This document shows, piece after piece, positions 1 through 7,262 of a DNA stretch of 46,730 nucleotides. The position numbers were made by a program, and so were the translations under genes. Each line of letters opens with the position of its first letter. Position 1 is the stretch's first letter. The notes beneath the pieces are model-generated. The model saw nothing but the letters and a program-made list of their open reading frames with translations, was not told the DNA's origin and did not search any database. Source of the DNA: Achromobacter sp. Bel (lineage in GTDB: Bacteria > Pseudomonadota > Gammaproteobacteria > Burkholderiales > Burkholderiaceae_B); assembly GCF_012928505.1 (NCBI RefSeq), contig NZ_JABBJN010000049.1, forward strand, positions 1 through 46,730, in the 5' to 3' direction.

Positions 1-985
1 TCGCCGCGCTGCCGGCCGCCACGGCCAGGCAGGCCAGCGCGGCCACCGTCAACCCTGTGCCCAGGCCCATCGCCAGGGCCGACGCCACGCCGGCCACGAA
101 GAACCCCTGCGACAAGGCGAACACCAGCACGATCAACGCGCCGCTACACGGTCGCAGCCCGACCGCCAGAATGGCCGATCCGGCGCGCCGCCAGTTCATC
201 TGGCCCGCCACTTGGTCTGGCGGCGGCACATGCGCGTGGCCACAACCGCAGTCCTCGTCATGGTGATGATGCGGGTGGACATCCGCGTGCGCATGCGGTG
301 AAGGAACATTCGGCGCCTGCGCATGCACGGCGATGGCGCGCAACGCCGCCGCCCCCGTCAAGCGGGGTGCTGCGGTGACCACGTCCACCGGCGTGGCCAC
401 CGCCCGGTCGCGCCGGCGCCGCAGCAACGGCCGTATCGCCTTGACCCACACCAGCCAGGCGCCCAGCAGCGTTACCAGCGCGTAGGACGCCAGTTCCAGC
501 CAGCGGGTCGCCTGGTTCATCGTCGCCGCGGTGGCATTGAACACGACCGCCAGCACCGCCACCATCGCAATCGCCACCAGCGCCTGGATCAACGCCGACG
601 CCAGCGCCAGCAGCGCGCCGTTGCGGGCGGTCTGCCGGTTGGCCAGCACATAAGATGAAATCACCGCCTTGCCGTGGCCGGGGCCCAGCGCGTGGAACAC
701 GCCATAGGCGAAAGACAGGCCGATCAGGGCCCAGGCCGCGCCGCCTTCTGCCTGCCAGGCGCGCACCGCTCCCGTAAGCTGGCGATAGAAATGGCTTTGC
801 CAGACCGACACCTGGCCGAAGAAGCTGGCCAGCCATCCCGGCCCGCCCATCCCCGCGCCGCTTTCCGGCACGCCAAACGGATGCGCGCCCTGCGCCGCCG
901 CCACGCCCGTGCCGCCCAGCAGCAACGCAGCCGCGAGCAGCAGCGCAGGCGCCAAGGCGCAATGACGGAACAACGCGACGGGCAA
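1..985 (-). CDS. NicO-family metal transporter (partial, cut by window edge)
   Basis: The reading frame stays open from a TTG at 985 to the left edge of the window, so the C-terminus is missing. It starts with a hydrophobic signal-like segment ending near AHPFGV. The NicO/RcnA signature GPGHGKAVISSY follows at roughly residues 110-121. A loop rich in His, Asp and Cys (HPHHHHDEDCGCGH) precedes a second signature, GLRPCSGALIVLVFA. The family contains nickel/cobalt permeases and RcnA-type exporters. Its position after znuCBA and a DUF1007 gene suggests a zinc or related divalent-metal role, but import versus export cannot be told. An in-frame TTG at 997 lies closer to a GAGG ribosome-binding sequence and is an alternative start. 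Confidence 0.85.
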   Translation of the reverse strand, partial: MPVALFRHCALAPALLLAAALLLGGTGVAAAQGAHPFGVPESGAGMGGPGWLASFFGQVSVWQSHFYRQLTGAVRAWQAEGGAAWALIGLSFAYGVFHALGPGHGKAVISSYVLANRQTARNGALLALASALIQALVAIAMVAVLAVVFNATAATMNQATRWLELASYALVTLLGAWLVWVKAIRPLLRRRRDRAVATPVDVVTAAPRLTGAAALRAIAVHAQAPNVPSPHAHADVHPHHHHDEDCGCGHAHVPPPDQVAGQMNWRRAGSAILAVGLRPCSGALIVLVFALSQGFFVAGVASALAMGLGTGLTVAALACLAVAAGSAA

Positions 986-987
986 CG

Positions 988-1671
988 CTAGGGGCAACGC
1001 ACCTCGATGCGATGCGTCAGCCCCTTGGTGATGGCGAACAGTTCGTCGGGCAACGCGTCCGGATCGGCCGGGATCGCGGCCAGTTGCTGCATGGTCTTCC
1101 AATCCAGTTCCTTGGGCTTGCGGTAGTGGGACGAGCAGGCCGCGGCGTCCGGGCCGCCCAGCGCGACCGCGCCCTTCTCGTCAAAGGCGTATGCGACGAA
1201 ATACGTCGGGTCGTAGATGTCCACCTGCGCGCCGTCCGCTCCCGGCGCCGTCGGCAAGGCCAGCGGCAAGGTGAAGGACAGCGTCAATCGCTTGGTCTTC
1301 GCATTCCAGTCGACGCGCGCATCGCGCGGGGCGGCGAACGCCGCCGTCTTGCCGTCCACGGTGACCCGGGTGAAGTAGTGCGAAATCGGTTCGCCCAGCG
1401 CCTTCATCCAGTCATCGGCCATGCCCTTGAGCGTGGCGGCGGGCAACGAACCGTCCTTGCCCGTCTTCAAGCCCTGCGTGGCATAGGCGCCGAACATCTC
1501 ATCGAACAGCCAGACCTGGCGGACCGCCGTGATGCGGTGCTGCGCGTCGATATCGATTGCCGCGCGTGCGTCGATCCACATGTGCGGGTGTGCGCTGGCG
1601 GCGCCCGCCGCCAGCAAGGCCGTCGCGGCGCTCAGGGTTGCAAGGCCGCGGCAAGCTGACGTACGTTCCAT
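988..1671 (-). CDS. DUF1007 family periplasmic protein
   Basis: A 227-aa protein with an N-terminal signal peptide (cleavage likely after ASA), followed by the conserved start of the mature form, HPHMWID. DUF1007 proteins (COG3683) are exported proteins of unknown biochemical function that are nearly always encoded beside a NicO-type permease (COG2215), as here. The start overlaps the end of znuA by 40 bases in another frame. The stop lies two bases before the start proposed for the permease, so the genes are probably translationally coupled. Conserved His and Asp residues near the mature N-terminus could bind metal, which is inference. Family assignment is firm, function is not. Confidence 0.85.
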   Translation of the reverse strand: MERTSACRGLATLSAATALLAAGAASAHPHMWIDARAAIDIDAQHRITAVRQVWLFDEMFGAYATQGLKTGKDGSLPAATLKGMADDWMKALGEPISHYFTRVTVDGKTAAFAAPRDARVDWNAKTKRLTLSFTLPLALPTAPGADGAQVDIYDPTYFVAYAFDEKGAVALGGPDAAACSSHYRKPKELDWKTMQQLAAIPADPDALPDELFAITKGLTHRIEVRCP

Positions 1672-2624
1672 TCAAACATTTCCAGATAGGTGGCGCCCGG
1701 TTGTCCAGGCTTGGATAACGCATCGGAATAAAGCGTACCACCCACCTTGGCGCCGGTCTCGCGCGCGATCTGCTGCACCAGCTTGGGGCTGGTGATGTTC
1801 TCGACGAAGACGGCGGGCACCCGTTCGCGCTTGACCTGCTCGACGATGGCGGCGATTTCGCCGGCCGACGGCTCGGCATCCGTCGACACGCCCATCGCCG
1901 AAATGAACGCCACGCCGTAGGCGTCTCCGAAATAGCCGAAAGCGTCATGCGAGGTCACGACTTTGCGGCGCTCAGCGGGAATGGCCGCGAACGCCGTCTT
2001 CGCCCGGGCGTCCAGCGCTTGCAGCTTGGCGATGTACGCGGTGGCGCGCTGGCGGTAGTTGGCGGCATGGGCCGGGTCGGCGGCGGCCAGGCCCTCGACC
2101 ACGTTGCGCGCGTAGGTCACGCCATTGGCCAGGTTCTGCCAGGCATGCGGGTCGGCGTCGCCGTGATGATGGTGGCCGTCCTTGTGGTCGTGGTCATGAT
2201 CGTGGTCATGGTCGTGATCGTGGCCGTGGCCGTCTTGCTTGCCGGCGCCGCCATGCCCGGCGAACTTGCGCGGCGTCACGCCCGTCGAGGCCACCACGGT
2301 CTGTCCCGCAAAGCCCGAGGCCTTCGTCAGCTTGGGCAGCCAGGTCTCGAAATCCAGGCCGTTGACGAACAGCACCCGCGCGGCGGACAGCTTCTTCGCG
2401 TCGCCCGGGGTGGGCTCGTATTCATGCGCGTCGCCGTCAGGCCCCACCAGCGTCGTCAGGCTGATGTCGTTGCCGCCCACTTCGCGCACGATATCGCCTA
2501 GGATGGAAAAGCTGGCCACGGCCTTCAACGGTTCGGCGGCATGCGTCGCGCCGAAAACGGCCGACAGGCACAACCCGGTCGCGGCCAACAGGGCGCGGCG
2601 GCGCGCCGGCAGAATGGAACGCAT
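1632..2624 (-). CDS. znuA: Zinc ABC transporter substrate-binding protein ZnuA
   Basis: A 330-aa cluster A-I solute-binding protein. A signal peptide ends at THAAEP and the mature chain follows. A His/Asp-rich loop (about residues 145-175, repeated HD codons then HHHH) sits between the conserved metal-binding regions, as is typical of ZnuA and not of MntC-type manganese binders. ZnuA captures periplasmic Zn(II) and delivers it to ZnuB. The ATG at 2624 was chosen because an AGGAG sequence lies about eight bases upstream and the signal peptide begins there. The gene sits 19 bases after znuB in the same operon, and its product contains SHDAFGYF, a conserved metal-ligand region. Confidence 0.95.
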   Translation of the reverse strand: MRSILPARRRALLAATGLCLSAVFGATHAAEPLKAVASFSILGDIVREVGGNDISLTTLVGPDGDAHEYEPTPGDAKKLSAARVLFVNGLDFETWLPKLTKASGFAGQTVVASTGVTPRKFAGHGGAGKQDGHGHDHDHDHDHDHDHKDGHHHHGDADPHAWQNLANGVTYARNVVEGLAAADPAHAANYRQRATAYIAKLQALDARAKTAFAAIPAERRKVVTSHDAFGYFGDAYGVAFISAMGVSTDAEPSAGEIAAIVEQVKRERVPAVFVENITSPKLVQQIARETGAKVGGTLYSDALSKPGQPGATYLEMFEWNVRQLAAALQP

Positions 2625-2643
2625 AGCGAATCTCCTAATGTAA

Positions 2644-3510
2644 TCAGGCCCGGCGCAAGCGGCGCGGCGCCCGTAGCAGCCCGCCATGGGGGCCGCCGAC
2701 GATGGAAAACAGATAACAGGCGCCCGCCGCCAGGATGATCGAGGGCGAGGCGGGCACGTCGTAGTGGTAGGACACCAGCAGGCCGCTAACGGACGCCAGC
2801 ACGCCGAACGCCGCGGCCAGCGGGATCTGCCGGGCCGCCGAACGCGCCCAGAAACGGGCGGCGGCGGCCGGCAGCATCATGATCCCGACCACCATCAGGG
2901 TGCCCAGCACCTGGAAGCCCGCCACCAGATTGACGACGACCAGCACCAGGAAACCCATGTGCACCCAACCGCCCCCGCCGCCGCTGGCGCGCAGGAAACC
3001 CGGGTCCAGGCATTCGGCCACCAGCAGGCGGTAGATCGCCGCCAGTACCAGCAAGGTCACGCTGGCCGTGATGGTCACCAGCAACAGCGCCGCATCGTCC
3101 AGGCCCAGCACCGTGCCGAACAGCACATGCAGCAGATCCATATTGGAGCCGCGCAACGACACCAGCAGCACGCCCAGCCCCAGCGATATCAGATAGAACG
3201 CCGCGAAACTGGCGTCCTCGCGCAGCGGCGTCAGCCGCGCGACCAACCCCGCCAGCAATGCCACGGCCAGGCCGGTGGCGATGCCGCCCAGCATCATCGC
3301 GCCCAGCGACAGGCCCGACAGCAGGAAGCCGGCCGCCACCCCCGGCAGGATGGCGTGCGACATGGCGTCGCCCATCAGGCTCATGCGCCGCAGCACCAGG
3401 AACACCCCCAAGGGCGCTGCGCCCAGCGACAGCGCACTGGCACCGGCCAACGCGCGCCGCATGAATCCGTAATCCAGGAAAGGCGACACCACCCATTGCG
3501 CCAGGCTCAT
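2644..3510 (-). CDS. znuB: Zinc ABC transporter permease ZnuB
   Basis: A 288-aa integral membrane protein of the ABC-3 family with about eight or nine hydrophobic segments. The region RMSLMGDAMSHAILPGVA is the cytoplasmic coupling segment characteristic of ZnuB/MntB permeases. It forms the inner-membrane channel for Zn(II) received from ZnuA. The ATG at 3510 overlaps the znuC stop codon in an ATGA arrangement, indicating translational coupling. An upstream in-frame start at 3603 would lie inside znuC and is less likely. The C-terminus is Arg-rich. Confidence 0.95.
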   Translation of the reverse strand: MSLAQWVVSPFLDYGFMRRALAGASALSLGAAPLGVFLVLRRMSLMGDAMSHAILPGVAAGFLLSGLSLGAMMLGGIATGLAVALLAGLVARLTPLREDASFAAFYLISLGLGVLLVSLRGSNMDLLHVLFGTVLGLDDAALLLVTITASVTLLVLAAIYRLLVAECLDPGFLRASGGGGGWVHMGFLVLVVVNLVAGFQVLGTLMVVGIMMLPAAAARFWARSAARQIPLAAAFGVLASVSGLLVSYHYDVPASPSIILAAGACYLFSIVGGPHGGLLRAPRRLRRA

Positions 3511-4229
3511 AGGTACGTCCCTGCATGCCATTGCCGCGCCATCTTCAGATGCGCATCGTTCAAGGTGTCTTCGGTGGCGCCCCACGCCACGACCGATCCG
3601 CACAGCAGCAGGCAGTCGGGGAAGTGGTCACGTACCAGGTCCAGGTCATGCAGGACGGCGATCACGGTCCGCCCTTGCCCGTGCAGTCCGCACAAGAGCG
3701 CCATCAGATCGTCGGTCGTGTGGCTGTCCACCGCGGCAAACGGTTCGTCCAGCAGCAGCACCGGCGTGTCCTGCACCAGCATCCGCGCAAACAGCGTGCG
3801 CTGCATCTGCCCGCCCGACAACGTGTCCATTCCGCGCCCGGCAGCGTCGGCCAGGCCCACCCTCTCCAGGGCGTCCATGCATCGGTCCAACTCTTCGCCG
3901 CGATACCGGCGCCATCCACCGACGCGGCGCCACGCCCCCATCGCCACCAAGTCCAGCACCGTCACGGGGAACGAACGGTCCAACTCGGCCGCCTGCGGCA
4001 GCCACGCCAGCTCGGACCGTCCCGCGCCGCTGATATGCACGTCGCCAGCCATGGGGCGCAACACACCCATGATCCCCTTGATCAACGTCGACTTTCCCGC
4101 CCCGTTGGGCCCCACCACGGCCGTCATGCCGCCGGCGGCAAACCGGCCCGACACCGATTTCAGCGCGGGGTGGCCATGCCAGCCGAACGAGACGTCATCC
4201 AGATCGATGGTCACGGGCGCCGCGCTCAT
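3507..4229 (-). CDS. znuC: Zinc ABC transporter ATP-binding protein ZnuC
   Basis: A 240-aa ABC ATPase. Walker A is GPNGAGKST, the signature is LSGGQMQR, Walker B is VLLLDEPFAAVD, and the switch His follows in AVLHDLD. It energises ZnuB. The start MSAAPVTIDLDDVSFGW (ATG at 4229) was preferred because it overlaps the stop of the upstream 56-aa ORF (ATGA) and fits the normal ABC N-terminus. A start at 4268 would add 13 residues in another frame of that small ORF. The gene reads away from zur and probably shares the Zur box region at about 4450. Confidence 0.95.
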   Translation of the reverse strand: MSAAPVTIDLDDVSFGWHGHPALKSVSGRFAAGGMTAVVGPNGAGKSTLIKGIMGVLRPMAGDVHISGAGRSELAWLPQAAELDRSFPVTVLDLVAMGAWRRVGGWRRYRGEELDRCMDALERVGLADAAGRGMDTLSGGQMQRTLFARMLVQDTPVLLLDEPFAAVDSHTTDDLMALLCGLHGQGRTVIAVLHDLDLVRDHFPDCLLLCGSVVAWGATEDTLNDAHLKMARQWHAGTYL

Positions 4230-4396
4230 CGCGGCCACCAGTCCAGCGCCCAGCCGGTCAGGGCCCATAGCGCCGCGGCAGCGGCCAGCGCCACCGCCAT
4301 GCGGCGCCAGGCCGAAACCAGGAAAGCGGAACGGGGGATGGCGCCTTGCCGGCAGGCGGCGCCGGGCCGCGGAGGCAGAAGCGAAAAATGAGACAT
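4226..4396 (-). CDS. Small hydrophobic protein at the head of the znu operon
   Basis: A 56-aa open frame starts MSHFSLLPPRPG and ends ALDWWPR. Residues about 33-52 (MAVALAAAAALWALTGW) form one likely membrane helix preceded by arginines, so it may be an inner-membrane protein with its N-terminus inside. Its TGA overlaps the znuC ATG (ATGA), the same coupling seen between znuC and znuB, and it is the first frame after the Zur box. No family was recognised. The alternative is that this is untranslated leader and that only a 24-aa internal frame from the second Met is made. Confidence 0.5.
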   Translation of the reverse strand: MSHFSLLPPRPGAACRQGAIPRSAFLVSAWRRMAVALAAAAALWALTGWALDWWPR

Positions 4397-4447
4397 GGGA
4401 AAGCAGATAGTCGAAAGGCGGTAGGTGCGGCGCAGCGGGGTTTTATT

Positions 4448-4464
4448 ATGTTATATCATAACCA
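4448..4464. promoter_or_regulatory. Zur box in the znu-zur divergent promoter region
   Basis: The sequence ATGTTATATCATAACC contains the near-palindrome GTTAT-ATC-ATAAC at 4450-4462, matching the proteobacterial Zur operator core (GTTATANNATAAC type). It lies in a short A+T-rich island within very GC-rich DNA, 52 bases before the small ORF heading znuCBA and 106 bases before zur on the other strand. A single dimer or dimer-pair site here could control both directions, with zinc-bound Zur repressing uptake and its own gene. Exact -35/-10 elements could not be fixed. Confidence 0.8.
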
Positions 4465-4569
4465 AAAAGGGCTTGAATCCGCCCGGCTCGCCCGCATATC
4501 GATGTTTTCTGCTACCTTCCAGGCATCTCGCGCGCGTCGCGCGCGTTCCTCATTCAGGTAAAGCCCGCC

Positions 4570-5073
4570 ATGCCCGCTCCGCCCAGATCCCCCCGCAGCG
4601 ACACCGTCGGCGCGCAGCTCAGCGTCGCCGAGACGCTGTGCGAGCAGCGCGGTCGCCGCCTCACGCCCATCCGCCGCAAGGTGCTGGAACTGTTGCTGCG
4701 TCACGGCCGCAGCCTGAAGGCCTACGAATTGCTGGACGCCATGCGCGAAGTGCATCCCGGCGCCGCGCCCCCCACGGTGTACCGGGCGCTGGATTTCCTG
4801 ATGGACGAAGGCCTGATCCACCGTCTGGACGCCGTCAACGCCTGGAGCGCCTGTCATGACGCAGGCGGTGCGCCCCACGACCTGCTGGTGGTCTGCACGG
4901 GTTGCGGCGCCGTGGCCGAAGTGTCCGATCCGGCCATGAGCCGGCAATTGGCCGAACGCGTCGCCCAAACGGGCTACGCGCTGGCCACCCACGAGACCGA
5001 AATCCGGGCGTTGTGTCCCCAATGCCAGCAGAAGCAGCCCGCCGACGCCGGCCATCACCACCATCACCACTAG
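4570..5073 (+). CDS. zur: Zinc uptake regulator Zur (Fur family)
   Basis: A 167-aa Fur-family repressor. The winged-helix DNA-binding part covers about residues 15-90 (LTPIRRKVLELLL, then PTVYRALDFL). The metal-binding dimerisation domain has the structural zinc site C109-x-x-C112 and C149-x-x-C152. Regulatory-site candidates are C95-H96 in SACHD and H103 in HDLLVV, and this arrangement fits Zur better than Fur. The protein ends in six consecutive histidines (162-167), an unusual natural tag-like tail. It is divergent from the znu operon with a Zur box between. The role assignment rests on the motifs and this neighbourhood. Confidence 0.93.
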   Translation: MPAPPRSPRSDTVGAQLSVAETLCEQRGRRLTPIRRKVLELLLRHGRSLKAYELLDAMREVHPGAAPPTVYRALDFLMDEGLIHRLDAVNAWSACHDAGGAPHDLLVVCTGCGAVAEVSDPAMSRQLAERVAQTGYALATHETEIRALCPQCQQKQPADAGHHHHHH

Positions 5074-5395
5074 GCCTCTCAGCCCGGCACCACCGGCCAG
5101 GCCGGCCGCCCTTCCCTCGCCTGGGCGGCCCCGCCCTTGAAATCCGGCAAACCGCCCCAAAATAGTGATATCGCCCGATACTTGACGGCGTACAGCCGCG
5201 ATTCGGCTGGCTTCGGCCCCTGGGTTGACCCGGGGTTTGCCCCCTGCCCCCGACTGTGCTGTAATCCTGCGTCCGGCCGCTGTTGGCGGCCTTCGCAGCC
5301 TGTGGCAAACCTCATCCTGCACGGGAAAATCCCCCTGCCAGGCCGTGTGTTGAATGCCTAGACTTCAGCCTTGACCTCACGCTAGCAGCTTCGCC
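5074..5395 (+). other. Intergenic region between zur and the COG0523 GTPase gene
   Basis: No convincing gene was found in these 322 bases. A hairpin with arms GGCCGCCC (5104-5111) and GGGCGGCC (5123-5130) lies about 30 bases after the zur stop and could terminate zur, though no T-run follows. Further on, GGCCGCTGTTGGCGGCC around 5274-5290 is another short inverted repeat. No second Zur box was recognised, so the GTPase gene may not be directly Zur-controlled from here. The promoter of that gene must lie in this region but was not resolved. Confidence 0.5.
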
Positions 5396-6517
5396 ATGAA
5401 CACCCCGCGCAGTTTGGACAAAATGGTTCCCGTCACCATCCTCACCGGCTTTCTCGGTGCGGGCAAGACCACCCTGCTCAAACGCATCCTGACCGAATTC
5501 CACGGCCGCCGCGTCGCGGTCATCGAAAACGAATTCGGACCGGAAAGCATCGACAACGACCTGCTCGTGCAAGACAGCGATGAAGAAATCATCGAACTGT
5601 CCAACGGCTGCGTCTGCTGCACGGTCCGTGGCGACCTGATGCGCACCTTGTCCGAGCTGCGCGCCAAGCGCGAAGCCGGCGAACTGACTTTTGAACGCGT
5701 CATCCTCGAAACGACCGGCATGGCCAACCCCGGCCCCGTTTGCCAGACGTTCTTCATGGATGACGACATCGCCGAGTACTACCGCCTGGACGCGGTGGTG
5801 ACGGTGGTCGACGCCAAGCACGGCATGGCCACGCTCGACGCGCAACCCGAAGCCCAGAAGCAGGTCGGTTTCGCCGACCGCATCCTGATCTCGAAGCGCG
5901 ACCTGGTCAACGAAGTCGACTACGAAGCGCTGCGCCACCGCCTGGTTCACATGAACCCGCGCGCGCCGATCACGCCGGTCAACTTCGGCGAAGTCGACCT
6001 GAAGTCCATCATCGATATCAGCGGCTTCAACCTGAATTCCATTCTGGACATCGACCCGGAATTCCTGGCCGATGAGCACCCCGACGCCGCCCACGACCAC
6101 GCCCACGACCATGGGCATGACCACGGGCACGATCACGGCCATGACCACGATCATGACCACGAAGGCGATTGCGGGGCGCATTGCAATCATGCCCACCATC
6201 ACCACCACCAGCACGACGACGAAATCGGCGCGTTCGTGTTCCGTTCCAACAAGCCGTTCGATCCCGCGCGCCTTGAGGAATTCCTGGGCGGCGTAGTGCA
6301 GGTCTATGGTCCCGACCTGATGCGCTACAAGGGCATCCTGTACATGAAGGGCATCAACCGCCGCATGTTGTTCCAGGGTGTGCACATGATGATGGGCGCC
6401 GAACCCGGCAAGCCGTGGACCGCGGCCGAAAAACCGTCCACCAAGATGGTGTTCATCGGACGTAAGCTGCCCCAGGAGATTTTCACCCGGGGCTTGGAGC
6501 AGTGCCTGGCGGGGTAA
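5396..6517 (+). CDS. COG0523-family GTPase (CobW-like metal chaperone)
   Basis: A 373-aa G3E GTPase. Walker A is GFLGAGKTT at about residues 18-26. The family metal motif GCVCC follows with C72, C74 and C75. The guanine-specificity motif is SKRD. A histidine/aspartate-rich stretch spans about residues 228-275, before the CobW C-terminal domain (FVFRSNKPFDPARLEEFL). Members such as ZigA, ZagA and YjiA move or insert metals, often zinc during starvation. Position after zur and the His-rich loop favour a zinc client. Cobalt or iron roles exist in the family, so the metal is inferred. MVPVTILTG at residue 10 is an alternative start. Confidence 0.9.
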   Translation: MNTPRSLDKMVPVTILTGFLGAGKTTLLKRILTEFHGRRVAVIENEFGPESIDNDLLVQDSDEEIIELSNGCVCCTVRGDLMRTLSELRAKREAGELTFERVILETTGMANPGPVCQTFFMDDDIAEYYRLDAVVTVVDAKHGMATLDAQPEAQKQVGFADRILISKRDLVNEVDYEALRHRLVHMNPRAPITPVNFGEVDLKSIIDISGFNLNSILDIDPEFLADEHPDAAHDHAHDHGHDHGHDHGHDHDHDHEGDCGAHCNHAHHHHHQHDDEIGAFVFRSNKPFDPARLEEFLGGVVQVYGPDLMRYKGILYMKGINRRMLFQGVHMMMGAEPGKPWTAAEKPSTKMVFIGRKLPQEIFTRGLEQCLAG

Positions 6518-6643
6518 TCCCCCTTCCTGACGTGACGCGATGCGACGAAGGCAGTACTGTGAGGTACGAATAGCGTAAGCAGCAAGCAACACGGACCGGG
6601 AAAGGACGCCCGCGCCAGGATCGATTCATAGTGGAGTGTTTTC

Positions 6644-7108
6644 ATGGCTACCAAGGCAGCAACCAAAAAATCAAGCAAGTCGACGAGCGATACGGCGATT
6701 GATCTGCCCAGCGAGAAGGAATTGCTGGCCATGCCCGAGTCCGACTATATGAACGAACGCCAGCTGGCTTTCTTCAAGGAACGGCTCAAACAACTCGAAC
6801 AGGACATCCTGGCCAACGCCGGCGAGACCACTGAGCACCTGCGCGAAACGCAGTTCGTGCCCGATCCCGCCGACCGCGCCACCATCGAGGAAGAACACGC
6901 CCTGGAGCTGCGCACCCGCGACCGCGAGCGCAAGCTGCTGAAAAAGGTGCAACAGTCCATCGCCCGCATCGACAGCGGCGAATACGGCTGGTGTGAAGAA
7001 ACGGGCGAACCGATCGGCGTACCCCGCCTGTTGGCCCGCCCCACGGCCACCCTGTCGCTGGAAGCGCAGGAACGCCGTGAAATGCGCCAAAAGCTGTACG
7101 GCGACTGA
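6644..7108 (+). CDS. dksA: RNA polymerase-binding transcription factor DksA (single-cysteine form)
   Basis: A 154-aa DksA. A Lys/Ser-rich N-terminal extension is followed by the coiled coil, whose tip carries the active D74-x-x-D77-x-A79 motif (DPADRA) that reaches into the RNA polymerase secondary channel with ppGpp. The globular domain keeps the fold-typical YGWCEETGEPIG and ARPTATLSLEAQE, but only C117 of the four zinc cysteines remains; T120, S138 and A141 replace the others. The protein should therefore work without zinc. To my recollection this form is usual in Burkholderiales. A GGAG ribosome-binding site lies seven bases before the ATG. Confidence 0.95.
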   Translation: MATKAATKKSSKSTSDTAIDLPSEKELLAMPESDYMNERQLAFFKERLKQLEQDILANAGETTEHLRETQFVPDPADRATIEEEHALELRTRDRERKLLKKVQQSIARIDSGEYGWCEETGEPIGVPRLLARPTATLSLEAQERREMRQKLYGD

Positions 7109-7136
7109 TCCGTCCCGACATTCACGCCATGCCCTG

Positions 7137-7172
7137 AAAGGCTATGCTGGTTTCCGGCATAGCCTTTTTTAT
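7137..7172 (+). terminator. Rho-independent terminator after dksA
   Basis: The stem pairs AAAGGCTATGC (7137-7147) with GCATAGCCTTT (7157-7167) around a nine-base loop and runs into a T-rich tail (TTTTTTATT). It lies about 30 bases after the dksA stop, giving dksA its own transcription unit separate from hslVU. Confidence 0.92.
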
Positions 7173-7211
7173 TGCTCTTTTCACTAGCCGAAAGGATGCC
7201 CCCCCACCAGC

Positions 7212-7239
7212 CTTGATTTCCGGTCAACCGCCCCCAGCT
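7212..7239 (+). promoter_or_regulatory. Putative sigma-32 (RpoH) promoter of hslVU
   Basis: CTTGATT at 7212-7218 and CCCCAGCT at 7232-7239 are spaced by 13 bases. This resembles the heat-shock consensus CTTGAAA-N(11-16)-CCCCATNT and lies 24 bases before the hslV start. hslVU is a classic sigma-32 operon in other proteobacteria. The identification is by eye and by context. Confidence 0.6.
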
Positions 7240-7262
7240 AGTCCTTTCAAAGGAAGGAACGC

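Noticed and set aside
258..962. Long minus-strand frame giving an Arg/Gly-rich 234-aa protein
   Set aside because: It is a shifted frame over the NicO gene. The true frame shows family motifs and membrane segments; this one has no recognisable domain.
2165..2240. Short tandem repeats resembling a CRISPR or minisatellite
   Set aside because: They are His/Asp codon repeats inside znuA (and similarly at about 6095-6165 in the GTPase gene), encoding metal-binding loops, without spacers.
2686..4410. Long plus-strand open frame of 574 aa
   Set aside because: It lies antisense to znuB and znuC and has the Gln/Arg/His-rich low-complexity look of a shadow frame in GC-rich DNA.
5150..5190. Possible second Zur box before the COG0523 gene (GTGATATCGCCCGATAC)
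   Set aside because: The half-sites do not match GTTAT/ATAAC and the spacing is wrong.
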